In this document: positions 1 to 9,366 of the stretch, one piece after another
How positions within the stretch are numbered: position 1 is the stretch's first letter
Layout of the letters: every line of letters begins with the position of its first letter
Position numbers and translations under genes: made by a program
DNA from: Cohnella zeiphila
GTDB taxonomy: Bacteria > Bacillota > Bacilli > Paenibacillales > Paenibacillaceae
Assembly (NCBI RefSeq): GCF_014212055.1
Contig: NZ_JACJVO010000040.1
Location: 1-64,000 of the forward strand
Length of the DNA: 64,000 nt
Reading direction: 5' to 3'
The notes under the pieces: generated by a model
Database searches by the model: none
Told to the model about the DNA's origin: nothing
Seen by the model: only the letters and a program-made list of their open reading frames with translations

Positions 1-46
1 TGTATTAGCTGGTTTTTTTGTTTTACATAAACCCCCCATTCATTTG

Positions 47-62
47 ACAATTTACAAATTGT
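47..62. promoter_or_regulatory. Palindromic operator-like site upstream of the sugar ABC operon
   Basis: ACAATTT and its reverse complement AAATTGT are separated by two bases. A TTGACA-like -35 hexamer at 44-49 overlaps the left arm. No well-spaced -10 box is visible, so a promoter here is uncertain. The site lies about 145 bases before the first permease gene and could bind the regulator of the operon. Confidence 0.35.
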
Positions 63-205
63 TTACGCCGATGGCTATCTGCATTAACTTGCCGGTAATT
101 TGCAACAAACACACGAAAGGTAAGCTCTTCACAGAATGCAAGCATGTCCGAAGCCCATAAGAAGGGCGGACGGCGCAATCAAGCATTCCGAAGGGAGCAA
201 CCCGT

Positions 206-1171
206 ATGAACGGATCGGAGAGGAGCGTCCGCCTGCCCGGCAACGTCGCTTCCCCACGGACGGCGAAGCGGCTGGGAAGAGCGGCAACCCTCAGCGGTCT
301 ACGCCGGCGCGAGAGTTTGCTGGCTTACGTTTTTCTTGGCCCGTCGCTCATTCTGTTCGGCATTTTCTTCTTTTACCCCATGCTTGACTCGGTCATCTTG
401 AGCCTTCATTCCACCGATCCGACGGGGAAGGTGGTCGGCTACGTCGGACTGGACAACTTCAAGTTCCTGACGCAGGACTTCCATTTCCTGAAAGGGCTGC
501 AGGTCACCGCGATGTTCACGCTGCTGACCGTCCCGACGGGAATTGCGATCGCGCTGGCGCTCGCCGCCATGACCAGCGGCAGAAGCAGGGGAATGAAAGG
601 ATTCCAATTCGTTTTCTCCATGCCGGTCGTGCTCTCGGTCGGTTCCTCCTCGGTTATCTGGATGTTCCTGTTCCATCCGTCTCTCGGCATGTTGAACTAC
701 TTCCTGGGCCTGCTGAACGTATCGCCGGTGCCTTGGCTCGTCAGCCCGCAATGGGCGCTCGTCTCCGTCTCGATGATGACGGTCTGGATGAACATGGGGT
801 TTCTTTATATCGTGCTGCTGAGCGGCATCAAGGGGATTCCGGAAGAGATCCTCGAGAGCGCCAGGATCGACGGAGCCGGACCGTTCCGGTCGTTCGCCGG
901 CATTCTGCTGCCTCTGCTCTCGCCTTCGCTGTTCTTCGTCACCGTCATCTCCGTCATCGGAGCGTTCCAATCGTTCGGGCAAGTCAACATCCTCACCCGC
1001 GGCGGGCCGATGGACAGCACGAACGTGCTCGTCTACTCCATTTACCAGGAGGCATTCGTCAATTACCGCTTCGGCACGGGCAGCGCGCAGGCGCTGGTGC
1101 TGTTCGCCATCATTTTGCTGCTGACGCTGGTGCAGTTCAAGTGGGTGGAAAAGAGGGTGCACTATCAATGA
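206..1171 (+). CDS. Sugar ABC transporter permease (UgpA/MalF type)
   Basis: Integral membrane subunit of a binding-protein-dependent sugar importer, 321 residues. About six hydrophobic segments are visible, the first near residues 38-60. The cytoplasmic EAA loop that docks the ATPase reads EEILESARIDGAG near residue 215. The ATG is preceded by AGGGAG at 192-197. The stop overlaps the start of the next permease (ATGA), so the two are translationally coupled. No ATPase gene is nearby; importers of this type in Bacillota usually share an MsmX-like ATPase encoded elsewhere. The family is clear. The substrate is unknown, although the nearby GH51 enzyme suggests arabinose-containing oligosaccharides. 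Confidence 0.93.
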   Translation: MNGSERSVRLPGNVASPRTAKRLGRAATLSGLRRRESLLAYVFLGPSLILFGIFFFYPMLDSVILSLHSTDPTGKVVGYVGLDNFKFLTQDFHFLKGLQVTAMFTLLTVPTGIAIALALAAMTSGRSRGMKGFQFVFSMPVVLSVGSSSVIWMFLFHPSLGMLNYFLGLLNVSPVPWLVSPQWALVSVSMMTVWMNMGFLYIVLLSGIKGIPEEILESARIDGAGPFRSFAGILLPLLSPSLFFVTVISVIGAFQSFGQVNILTRGGPMDSTNVLVYSIYQEAFVNYRFGTGSAQALVLFAIILLLTLVQFKWVEKRVHYQ

Positions 1172-1989
1172 GCGGAAGATGGCCTGCTGCCGTGCTCTAT
1201 GCGGTGTTGACGATTTGCGCGCTGGCCGTTCTTTACCCGGTTCTCTATACGTTCTCCTCCTCGCTCATGTCTCCGGGGGAATCGAACCTGTCGCCGCCGC
1301 ATCTGTATCCCCACAGCCCGAGTCTGGACAATTTCTCCGGCGTGTTCAAAGCCGTGCCGATCGCCGCGTTTCTCGGCAACACGCTGCTCGTATCCGCGCT
1401 CGTCACGATCGGGCAGATCGTCACGTCCGGCATGTCCGCGTACGCGTTCGCCCGCATGCGGTTTTTCGGCAAAAGCGCGCTGTTCGCCCTCTTCATGGCC
1501 ACGATGATGATCCCATGGGAAGTGACGATCATCCCGAACTATTTGACCGTTCGGGCATGGGGCTGGCTCGACTCCTATCAAGGGCTTATCGTTCCGTTCC
1601 TGGCGCTGTCGTTCGGAACGTTCCTGTTGCGGCAATTTTTCCTGCAGCTGCCCGACGAACTGTTCGAAGCCGCCCGGATGGACGGATGCGGTCACGCGCG
1701 CTTTTTCGTATCGCATGTGCTGCCGCTGTCCCGCCCCGCCCTCGGAACGCTGGCCGTCTACTCGTTCCTGAACATGTGGAACTCGTACTTGTGGCCGCTG
1801 CTCGTCACCAACAGCGACAAGATGAGAACCGTGCAGATCGGCGTCGCGATGCTGCAGTTCCAGGAGACGACATCGTGGAACCTCGTTTTTGCCGGCATCG
1901 CGCTCGTCATCCTGCCGTCGCTGCTTCTGCTCGTCTTCGGCCTGAAGCAGTTGGTACGAGGCATGACCGCCGGCGCTCTGAAAGGATAA
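1168..1989 (+). CDS. Sugar ABC transporter permease (UgpE/MalG type)
   Basis: Second permease of the importer, 273 residues. The start is the ATG that overlaps the upstream stop by four bases; an in-frame open stretch further upstream is only read-through of the first permease in another frame. The EAA loop reads ELFEAARMDGCGH near residue 170, followed by a hydrophobic stretch ending in a KQLVRGMTAGALKG tail typical of UgpE/AraQ-like proteins. It should pair with the first permease and the lipoprotein encoded next. Confidence 0.93.
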   Translation: MSGRWPAAVLYAVLTICALAVLYPVLYTFSSSLMSPGESNLSPPHLYPHSPSLDNFSGVFKAVPIAAFLGNTLLVSALVTIGQIVTSGMSAYAFARMRFFGKSALFALFMATMMIPWEVTIIPNYLTVRAWGWLDSYQGLIVPFLALSFGTFLLRQFFLQLPDELFEAARMDGCGHARFFVSHVLPLSRPALGTLAVYSFLNMWNSYLWPLLVTNSDKMRTVQIGVAMLQFQETTSWNLVFAGIALVILPSLLLLVFGLKQLVRGMTAGALKG

Positions 1990-2082
1990 AACATTTCCCC
2001 CAAAAGGGATGTGAAGCTTGGCAGCCGATTCCAATGTCTCGTTATTCATTAAAATCATCCTATAAAGGGAGAGAACCGATCC

Positions 2083-3519
2083 ATGAACCAGGTATCGACG
2101 AAAGCACTGCTCGCCGTATCCGCCGCAGCCGCACTGGCGCTCGTTTCCGCTTGCGGAAGCAGCAACAACGGCAACAACGCGGTGAGCGCCGCCCAGCCGT
2201 CCTCCGCCAACGGCCCGTCCCAGAGCAGCGCGACTCCGTCCGCAAGCCCGTCTGCTAGCCCGTCCGAATCGGTAAGCGCCGCCAAGCCCGTCAAGCTCAC
2301 CTGGTGGCATTCCATGACCGGCCCGGGGGCGGAAGCGATCAACAAGATCGTGTCCGACTTCAACGCGTCGCATCCGGACATCCAGGTGCAGGCGGTGTTC
2401 CAGGGCAAGTACGACGACAGCCTGAACAAGCTGAAAGCGACTCTCGGCTCGTCCGAAGGCCCGGACATCATTCAGGTGTACGAGATCGGCAGCCGCTTCA
2501 TGGCGGATTCCCAAGCGATCACGCCGATGCAGAAGTTCATCGATCAGGACTCGTTCGACCTGAGCCAGCTCGAGCCGCACATCCTCCAGTATTACACGGT
2601 GGACGGCAAGCTGAACGCGATGCCTTTTAACACGTCGAATCCGATTCTCTACTACAATAAGGACGCTTTCAAAGCGGCCGGGCTCGACCCGGAGAAGCCG
2701 CCGACCACGTACGAGGAGTTCGAGAAGGACGCCAAGGCGCTGACCAAAAAAGGCCAGGCCGGCGCGTCGATCGCCATTTACGGCTGGTTCATGGAGCAGT
2801 TCTTCGCCAATCAGAACGCGGACTATCTGAACAACGGCAACGGCCGGACGTCTCCGGCGACCGAATCGCTCGTCAACGCCGACGCCGGCGTCAACACGCT
2901 GACCTGGTGGAAGAGAATGATCGACGCCAAGACGGCGACCAACCTCGGACGCAACACCGATGATACGGACGCCGCGTTCGCCGCCGGACAAATCGCCATG
3001 ACGCTCGATTCCACCGCCTCGCTGCGCAATATCGTCAACCAGGTCGGCGGCAAGTTCGAAGTGGGCACGGGCTTCCTGCCCCGGCCGGCCAGCGCGAACC
3101 AAGGCGGGGTCGTCGTCGGCGGCGCCAGCTTGTATATCATGAACAACAAACCGGAAGACGAGCAGCAAGCTTCTTGGAAATTTATCAAGTATCTGACCTC
3201 GCCGGAAGTACAGGCTACTTGGAGCGTAAGCACCGGTTACTTCCCGATTACCAAAGCGGCGTACGACCAGCAAGTTTTGAAAGACAACATGGCCAAGTAC
3301 CCGCAGTTCCAGACGGCGGTCGACCAGCTTCACGCTTCGGCCGATTCGACGGCGACGCAGGGCGCGATGATGGGCGTGTTCCCCGAAGCCAGACAGGTCG
3401 TCGAAGGCGCCATCGAGTCCGTTCTGAACGGCAAGCAGGAGCCGAAGGCCGCATTGGACGACGCCGCCAAGCAAATCACGGACAAGATCGCGCAGTACAA
3501 CAGCACCGTGAAAAAATAA
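2083..3519 (+). CDS. Extracellular sugar-binding lipoprotein (UgpB-like, family 1)
   Basis: Membrane-tethered receptor that captures the sugar and delivers it to the two upstream permeases, 478 residues. A signal peptide ends in the lipobox LVSAC with lipidated Cys24. A Ser/Pro/Ala-rich linker runs to about residue 65, followed by a family-1 binding domain that begins KLTWWHSMTGPGAEAI. AAAGGGAGAG lies just before the ATG. It is the last gene of the permease-permease-binding protein operon and is followed by a terminator. UgpB/AraN-like; the ligand cannot be read from sequence. Confidence 0.92.
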   Translation: MNQVSTKALLAVSAAAALALVSACGSSNNGNNAVSAAQPSSANGPSQSSATPSASPSASPSESVSAAKPVKLTWWHSMTGPGAEAINKIVSDFNASHPDIQVQAVFQGKYDDSLNKLKATLGSSEGPDIIQVYEIGSRFMADSQAITPMQKFIDQDSFDLSQLEPHILQYYTVDGKLNAMPFNTSNPILYYNKDAFKAAGLDPEKPPTTYEEFEKDAKALTKKGQAGASIAIYGWFMEQFFANQNADYLNNGNGRTSPATESLVNADAGVNTLTWWKRMIDAKTATNLGRNTDDTDAAFAAGQIAMTLDSTASLRNIVNQVGGKFEVGTGFLPRPASANQGGVVVGGASLYIMNNKPEDEQQASWKFIKYLTSPEVQATWSVSTGYFPITKAAYDQQVLKDNMAKYPQFQTAVDQLHASADSTATQGAMMGVFPEARQVVEGAIESVLNGKQEPKAALDDAAKQITDKIAQYNSTVKK

Positions 3520-3542
3520 GAGTATCGTACCAGTTGGAAGAG

Positions 3543-3586
3543 GCCGTCCTCTTGCCGCGGCAGCGGCGGGAGGGCGGTTTTTTCTG
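3543..3586 (+). terminator. Rho-independent terminator of the first ABC operon
   Basis: A GC-rich stem begins GCCGTCCTC and closes with GGGAGGGCGG (some G-U pairs), followed by a run of six T. It lies 24 bases after the binding-protein stop. Confidence 0.8.
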
Positions 3587-3831
3587 AACCTATCAGAAAG
3601 TATAAAATTCGTGGTCCAGGGTTGCGCCCAGGCAAACAATTGTAAACGATTGTGTTAACGGTGGACGCGGGCCGGAAAAGAAGCGAGTCAATCGAGAGAA
3701 GGAACGGGAATTTCTCCTCTTAAATTGAATTAAAAACTTCGGAAATGGGGATTTGCAGGAAGCGCATTGGGCGTTCATGAAGGGGACTTTCCCTTTCACT
3801 GCGCCATCACGACTCTTAGAGGGGCTGACGG
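3587..3831. other. Non-coding gap between convergent genes
   Basis: About 245 bases between the ABC terminator and the stop of the minus-strand AraC gene. It holds AT-rich direct repeats ACAATTGTAA / ACGATTGTGT near 3639-3658, loosely like the palindrome at 47-62. I see no convincing gene. Confidence 0.4.
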
Positions 3832-4608
3832 CTAAATATGGGCCCGATACTGGCCGGGAGTGACGCCGACGAACTTCTTGAATTGGCGCATGAAGTGGGT
3901 ATCGTGCTCGTAGCCGCACATCGCGGCGACCTCCGTCACCGAATAGGCGCTGTGCTGCAGGAGATACTTGGCATACTCCAATCTTCCGTTAATGATGTCG
4001 GTAACGACGGAGCAGCCGAACAAATCCTTATACAGATGCTGAAAATAGGATTTGCTCAAGTTGAGCCGCGAGGCCAGCAGCTCTACGGTGCAGTGCCGCT
4101 GCGGAGAATTAAAGAGCTCGTCGCGCAGCTCCGAGAACTGCCGGAAGTAGCGGCCCTGCTTCTCGGTGAGGGACATCTCGCGAAGGTTGCTCAGCTTCAT
4201 CAGGAGCGACCGGATCTCGGTGTCGACGATCCGCTGCGTAAGCGGCCCGCCCGATTTGCGAATCCGGTGCAGTTCCATGATGCTTCGGGAGATGAGCGAG
4301 GGGTCGGTCCCGGGAAGAAGCGTGTCGAGCGGAAGCTGCAGATCGGCGAGAAGCTCCGCCATCCCGGGGCCGACGCAATGGAACCAGTCGTTGACGAACG
4401 GCAGGTCGGATTCGCGATACGAGTGAGGGGTCGTCGGGCCGAACAGAATGTAAGAGTCCCGTTCGCAGATCGACCGCTTGCCGCGGACGACGACCTCGGA
4501 TCGGCAGCGGAAGAAGACGAAAGCATAATCCCCCGAGCCCTGAGGACGATTTATCAGGATCCCGTCCGGATGGATATAGCGATAGCCGCAGCCCAGCAAT
4601 TCGATCAT
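3832..4608 (-). CDS. AraC family transcriptional regulator
   Basis: DNA-binding regulator, 258 residues. The N-terminal half is a cupin-like sensor domain (GDYAFVFFRC, FGPTTPHSYRES). The C-terminal ~100 residues hold two helix-turn-helix motifs, with CTVELLASRLNLSKSYFQHL and the family signature YEHDTHFMRQFKKFVGVTPGQYR. It sits between the ABC operon, to which it is convergent, and the GH51 gene, from which it diverges. The likely role is control of both in response to a sugar such as arabinose. The target assignment is inferred from position. Confidence 0.92.
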   Translation of the reverse strand: MIELLGCGYRYIHPDGILINRPQGSGDYAFVFFRCRSEVVVRGKRSICERDSYILFGPTTPHSYRESDLPFVNDWFHCVGPGMAELLADLQLPLDTLLPGTDPSLISRSIMELHRIRKSGGPLTQRIVDTEIRSLLMKLSNLREMSLTEKQGRYFRQFSELRDELFNSPQRHCTVELLASRLNLSKSYFQHLYKDLFGCSVVTDIINGRLEYAKYLLQHSAYSVTEVAAMCGYEHDTHFMRQFKKFVGVTPGQYRAHI

Positions 4609-4667
4609 TCCATCCTCTCCCCGGCTTAAAAAAAGCAGAATAGGTCAGTTAATATCATCATAGTCGA

Positions 4668-4696
4668 TTGTTGTCCCGCTATCAAACTCCTACAAT
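4668..4696 (+). promoter_or_regulatory. Sigma-A promoter of the GH51 gene
   Basis: TTGTTG (-35) and TACAAT (-10) are separated by 17 bases, upstream of the GGAGGA ribosome site at 4723-4728. It lies in the divergent region shared with the araC-type gene. Confidence 0.6.
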
Positions 4697-4735
4697 TTTG
4701 ATTAGGCATCCATCAGCGGATTGGAGGAATGGAAT

Positions 4736-7108
4736 ATGAGACGGCAAGGGACGTTAAGGGTTCGCACGCAGGATAAGGGCGCGCCATTGGGAGACTTGTT
4801 CGGCATCTTCTTCGAAGATCTCAATCATGCCGCAGACGGCGGCCTTTATGCCGAGCTCGTTCAGAACCGGTCGTTCGAATTCGATCCGGTCGATCATCCG
4901 GACTATCATGCCTTAACCGCATGGGAGATCGTCGAACGCGGACAGGGCAGGGCGAATCTGACCGTCGAAGACGAGCGGCCTTTGAACCCGCGGAACATCC
5001 ATTACGCGGCCATCGATATCGTATCGGAAGGCGACGGAGTCGGCCTGGCCAATCGCGGTTTCAATACCGGCATTCCGGCGAGGCAGGGAGAACGGTACCG
5101 GTTCTCCGTCTATGCGAGAAGGGACGCCAGCTTCGAAGAGCCGGTTCGGATTGCGATCGAGCGAGGGGACGGTACGGTTCTCGGAGAGACGATCATTCGG
5201 GTCGATTCCTCCGAGTGGAAGCGGTACGAGGCGGACATCGTCGCGAACGCGACCGACAACGGCGGCAAGCTGACGATCGTCACGAAGGGAACCGGCAAGC
5301 TGTACCTGGATATGGTGTCCCTGTTCCCCGCGAAGACGTTCCGCGACCGGCCGAACGGCCTTCGCGAGGATATCGCGAGCCTGCTGGCCGGCCTGAAGCC
5401 GAAGTTCATGCGGTTCCCCGGCGGATGTCTCGTTCATGACGGGTCGCTCGATCCGGACGATCGGGATTCGATGTACCGATGGAAAAACACGATCGGAGAC
5501 GTTGCCCAGAGACCCGCGCGGCGCAACAATTGGCGATACAATCAGACGTTGGGCCTGGGTTATTACGAACTCTTTCAATTCTGCGAGGATATCGGCGCGA
5601 AGCCGATCCCGATCCTGCCCGCCGGCTACGATCCCCATCACAAGCGCATCGTGCCGATCGAGGAGCTCGGGCCTTGGATCGGCGACGCGCTGGACCTGAT
5701 CGAGTTCGCGAACGGCGGCGCGTCGACCGAATGGGGCCGCATCCGCGCGGAGCTTGGCCACCCGGAACCGTTCGGACTCGAATATATCGGCATCGGCAAC
5801 GAGGAAGTCGGCGCGCCCTTCTTCGAGCGCTACGAATATTTCCATCGCGCGATCAAGGAGAAGCACCCGGAGATCAAGATCATCAACTCCAGCGGCCCTT
5901 TCGCCGCGGGCGGCGAATACGAGCGCGGATGGAAGTCCGCCCGGGACAACCGGTCGGATCTCGTCGACGAGCACTATTACCAGACGCCGGAGTGGTTCCT
6001 GGCCCATGCCGGCCGCTACGACGGCTTCAAGGCCGACGATCCGAAGGTATTCCTGGGCGAATACGCCTCCTGGGGCAACACCTACTACAATGCGCTGGCC
6101 GAAGCCGCCTTCATGACCGGACTCGAACGGAACGCGCACGCGGTAGCGCTCGCTTGCTACGCCCCGCTGCTCTGCAATGCCGATTACGTCAACTGGAAGC
6201 CGGACCTGATCTGGTTCGACAATCATCAGGCGTTCGGGACCGCGAATTACTACGTTCAGCAGCTGTTCATGCACCACCAGGGCGACCGTCTGCTGCCGAT
6301 CGAGGCGAGCGGCTTCGAGGCTGCGAAGCCGCTTCGGGAAGCGACGCCGATCCGGGGAACGATCGCGCTGGGAACGGAAGGAAGCAGCGTTCATTACTCG
6401 TCGATCCGGTTGGTCAACAACGCGACGGGCGAGACGCTCGAATATCCGGACGTCTCGCTGGACCAATCCGGCGCGGGCAAGAAGCAAATCTTCGAATTGG
6501 GAGCAGCGGACGGGGACGACTATACGCTGCATCTGAGAGCCAGGAAGGACGGCGGCGGTCCAAGGGGATTCAACCTGTATTTCGGCTGGAAGGACGATCG
6601 GAACCATCTGAATTGGGAGATCGGCGGATGGCAGAACCAGGACAGCATCATCCATTCCTTCATCGACGGAAGGGGCTCCGTGTTGACCCAGAGCCTGTTC
6701 GAGGTCGAGAACGGCGTAGGGTACGATTTGACGCTGCGGATATCGGGCCGGAGCGTTCAAGCTTCCATTGACGGAACGCTAATGGCCGAGACGGAGGACA
6801 AGATTCCGCTCATCGAACCGCTGTATTATACGGCAAGCGTAGAAGAAGCGACCGGAGACACGATCGTGAAGGTCGTCAATGTCCGAGACGAATCCGAACT
6901 TGCCGCGATGGTGCTGGAGAGTTGGCCGGGCAAAGGTCCGGTAACGGTAGAAGCGCATATTCTCTCCGGCTATCGTCCGGACGAAGCCAATTCGTTCGAA
7001 GAGCCTGCCCGCATCGCCCCGAAGACGAAGACATTGACCTTCGACGGACCTTCCTTCGATTATGAGTTCCCGAACCATTCGGTGACCGTTCTACGAATTC
7101 GCGGTTAG
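4736..7108 (+). CDS. Alpha-L-arabinofuranosidase, GH51, with extra domains
   Basis: Releases terminal arabinofuranose from arabinan or arabinoxylan oligosaccharides; 790 residues and no signal peptide, so probably cytoplasmic. A CBM4/9-like beta domain (about residues 60-215) follows the first barrel strand. The TIM barrel carries RFPGG, the acid/base Glu of GNEE near residue 356 and the nucleophile of LGEYAS near 442. A jelly-roll-like segment (FNLYFGWKDDRNHLNWEIGG) is inserted at about residues 575-725 before the terminal beta domain, making it longer than the roughly 500-residue simple GH51 enzymes. ATG 4736 is chosen because GGAGGA ends seven bases before it; a TTG at 4721 lacks that spacing. 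It pairs logically with the sugar importer at 0.2-3.5 kb. Confidence 0.92.
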   Translation: MRRQGTLRVRTQDKGAPLGDLFGIFFEDLNHAADGGLYAELVQNRSFEFDPVDHPDYHALTAWEIVERGQGRANLTVEDERPLNPRNIHYAAIDIVSEGDGVGLANRGFNTGIPARQGERYRFSVYARRDASFEEPVRIAIERGDGTVLGETIIRVDSSEWKRYEADIVANATDNGGKLTIVTKGTGKLYLDMVSLFPAKTFRDRPNGLREDIASLLAGLKPKFMRFPGGCLVHDGSLDPDDRDSMYRWKNTIGDVAQRPARRNNWRYNQTLGLGYYELFQFCEDIGAKPIPILPAGYDPHHKRIVPIEELGPWIGDALDLIEFANGGASTEWGRIRAELGHPEPFGLEYIGIGNEEVGAPFFERYEYFHRAIKEKHPEIKIINSSGPFAAGGEYERGWKSARDNRSDLVDEHYYQTPEWFLAHAGRYDGFKADDPKVFLGEYASWGNTYYNALAEAAFMTGLERNAHAVALACYAPLLCNADYVNWKPDLIWFDNHQAFGTANYYVQQLFMHHQGDRLLPIEASGFEAAKPLREATPIRGTIALGTEGSSVHYSSIRLVNNATGETLEYPDVSLDQSGAGKKQIFELGAADGDDYTLHLRARKDGGGPRGFNLYFGWKDDRNHLNWEIGGWQNQDSIIHSFIDGRGSVLTQSLFEVENGVGYDLTLRISGRSVQASIDGTLMAETEDKIPLIEPLYYTASVEEATGDTIVKVVNVRDESELAAMVLESWPGKGPVTVEAHILSGYRPDEANSFEEPARIAPKTKTLTFDGPSFDYEFPNHSVTVLRIRG

Positions 7109-7163
7109 CCGAATGGCGCTGAATCTACGATCAGGACATCGTGGTGAGAAGCTATTTCGACGA

Positions 7164-8270
7164 TCAACCGAGCTGACCGGTGCTTGTCAAGCGTACGTGG
7201 GGCTGTACCCGGAATTCGACTTCGGGATACAGTTCCACCCACTTTTTCCACACGTGATCGGGGTTCCCGGGATGCCGGGCACGGTAGCGCAGCCCGAATC
7301 CGATCGGATCGATGTTCGCCTGCTGCAGACGCTTGACGAATTGAAGGGCCCGCTCCTTGATTTCCTGCTCCGCTTGGCGCTCGTACTTCGCCAATTCGGT
7401 TTTGGAAATGGGACTGGTCGCTTCTTCGATAATCCCATGAATATGGGGTTTCAGCGTAATAACGGTTTTGCCTTGAACGTTTTCGATCGTGAACGAGCCT
7501 TTGACGTTATCCGCCGAGATGATGAAGTAGCCTTGGTCCTGACGGATTTGGATGTCGTATTTTCCGATTCCTTGATAGAAGGAGTTGAAGATCTTCGTAT
7601 CCAGAGGATCGAGAACGAGCCTCATCTTGTTTTTATCCAGAAGAGCCACCTTGTTGATGGCGACTTGCTGGTCGCCCCTCGATTCGACGATCGGAAGAAT
7701 GGGATCGAGTCCCCGCTCTCTGAGCCTGCGGCGGAAATCGAACAAATATTCGGAGACGATATAAGCCGTCTCGGTACCGACTTGCCCGAACGACATAAAG
7801 AGCATGTTGGACGGAAGCCGCTCGGTCGGCGGCCGAAGGTCCAGGATCGATCTGCCGTCGGGGACTCCCGCCGCGACCCAGGCGATATTCTGGATGTCCC
7901 GGCGTCGGACGAACCAGTCCATCACCTCGTCCATGTTCCCTTTCTCGACGAGCTCGCGGCCGATGACGATCGCCTTCAAATGGCCCAGATCGAGTTCTTT
8001 ATCCACTTTCGATTTAATAATCCGGACCGCTTGCGCAATGGAATCGGTGTCTTCGGAGACGAGCGTGTACTGGTTGGAACCGAATTTTTCCGACGGACTC
8101 GGAATCGCCAGCTTTACGGTAACGAGATACTTCTTGTCTTCCTTGCCCGACGGATCGACCGACATCGCGACGACAAAGAAGCGTTTGTCGATATCTTTGA
8201 ATCCGCAGCCGCCGAGCGCCGATCCCGCGAGCAGCAGGGTCAAGAGAACGAGAAGCCGTTTCCCCTTCAT
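7164..8270 (-). CDS. Spore germination protein, Ger(x)C lipoprotein
   Basis: Third subunit of a GerA-type nutrient germinant receptor, a lipoprotein of the spore inner membrane, 368 residues. The signal peptide ends at LGGC with Cys22. The body is typical of the Ger(x)C family (VAMSVDPSG, LDLGHLKAIVIG, GVPDGRSILD). The ATG overlaps the stop of the permease gene by four bases, so translation is coupled. Open sequence upstream of this ATG is another frame of the permease gene. Length fits the family. Confidence 0.93.
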   Translation of the reverse strand: MKGKRLLVLLTLLLAGSALGGCGFKDIDKRFFVVAMSVDPSGKEDKKYLVTVKLAIPSPSEKFGSNQYTLVSEDTDSIAQAVRIIKSKVDKELDLGHLKAIVIGRELVEKGNMDEVMDWFVRRRDIQNIAWVAAGVPDGRSILDLRPPTERLPSNMLFMSFGQVGTETAYIVSEYLFDFRRRLRERGLDPILPIVESRGDQQVAINKVALLDKNKMRLVLDPLDTKIFNSFYQGIGKYDIQIRQDQGYFIISADNVKGSFTIENVQGKTVITLKPHIHGIIEEATSPISKTELAKYERQAEQEIKERALQFVKRLQQANIDPIGFGLRYRARHPGNPDHVWKKWVELYPEVEFRVQPHVRLTSTGQLG

Positions 8271-9352
8271 GACGTTCTTCTCCTTCTGGCGGCAATAAGA
8301 ATAAGGGCGACGATCAGCACCTCGCTGGGCAAGCGAAAGTTTAACCATACTCTTCCGACGGCCAAAATGTTGTTCTCGTTGAAGAAAAAAGCGAGAACGA
8401 GCGAGACCGACGCGAAAAAGGCGAAAAAGATCCAGGAAGTCAACGGCTTCTTCCGGGACCAGGAGGAGGGCAAGCAATCCTTCAGGAGATCCGAGGCGAT
8501 GTGCCATCGGACGATGATGCTCCCCAGGGAGATTCCGGAATAGAGCAGCAGGAATAAAGGGAGGACCCGTTCGACGATGCCCAGTTCCACCCGCATCGAA
8601 TCGGCCGTGATGATCCAGGGGTAGATGTAGTCCGAGACGCCGTCCGCTCCCTGGAAGGCGATCGGGATCGAGAACGAGGCGAACAGGATCGCGAGGCCGA
8701 GCGCCCCGAACAGCCATACCGACTTCGGGGAAGGCGTCTGTTTAAAGGCTTTGTGAACGACGACCAGGTCCGAATACCCGCTGAAAATATACGTCGCGGC
8801 GGACAAGGCGGTCCACGTCGGAAGCGCGGAATAGCTCATCCCCACGGTCGCCACCGCGTCCCAATCGTAGGATCGGTTCCAGAATGCCTTTACGATAATG
8901 AAAAGGATGAGGGGAACATCGATAAACAAGATGATTTCGACCAGATAAAGGACCTGCTTGGTTCGATGGACGGCGGCCATGCAGATGACGATCAGGAACA
9001 TGAATATCCCCATAACGAGAGGGGTCTCCGGACTGATATACCGGATGCTCGTATCCGCGATGGACAGGAGCGAAATGCAGCCGGCCATGAAAAACTGACA
9101 GGCTGACATCAAAAGAAGCACCCGGCCGATCCAACGGGGCAAAATCGAGTCGAGGATGTCGGTCAATCCCTGCCGCGGAAAGCGGGACATCGATTTCAAA
9201 CAGGTATAAATAAGCAGCATCCCGATCGGCACGGAGGCGAGAATAGCCCAGATGGCGCCTTGAAACCGCGAGCCGATCAGGATTTGGGGCACATAGGACA
9301 CGATGTTGACCAGCATGTTCAGGAATACAAGGTAAACGAAATACCGATTCAA
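8267..9352 (-). CDS. Spore germination protein, GerAB-type permease
   Basis: Second subunit of the germinant receptor, a ten-helix APC-superfamily membrane protein, 361 residues. Hydrophobic segments run throughout, beginning YFVYLVFLNMLVNIVSYVPQ. I choose a TTG start at 9352 because AAAGGAG lies seven bases before it and the length matches the family; an in-frame ATG further up lies inside the GerAA gene. It overlaps the downstream lipoprotein gene by ATGA and follows the GerAA stop closely. Confidence 0.92.
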   Translation of the reverse strand: MNRYFVYLVFLNMLVNIVSYVPQILIGSRFQGAIWAILASVPIGMLLIYTCLKSMSRFPRQGLTDILDSILPRWIGRVLLLMSACQFFMAGCISLLSIADTSIRYISPETPLVMGIFMFLIVICMAAVHRTKQVLYLVEIILFIDVPLILFIIVKAFWNRSYDWDAVATVGMSYSALPTWTALSAATYIFSGYSDLVVVHKAFKQTPSPKSVWLFGALGLAILFASFSIPIAFQGADGVSDYIYPWIITADSMRVELGIVERVLPLFLLLYSGISLGSIIVRWHIASDLLKDCLPSSWSRKKPLTSWIFFAFFASVSLVLAFFFNENNILAVGRVWLNFRLPSEVLIVALILIAARRRRTS

Positions 9353-9366
9353 ACGCAGATCTCCTT

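Noticed and set aside
1165-3639. 824-codon open frame antisense to the ABC operon
   Set aside because: It mirrors three clear plus-strand genes; long antisense frames are expected at this GC content. The same holds for those at 4913-6760, 7113-8543 (plus), 14228-15256 (plus), 20583-23060 and 28212-29684.
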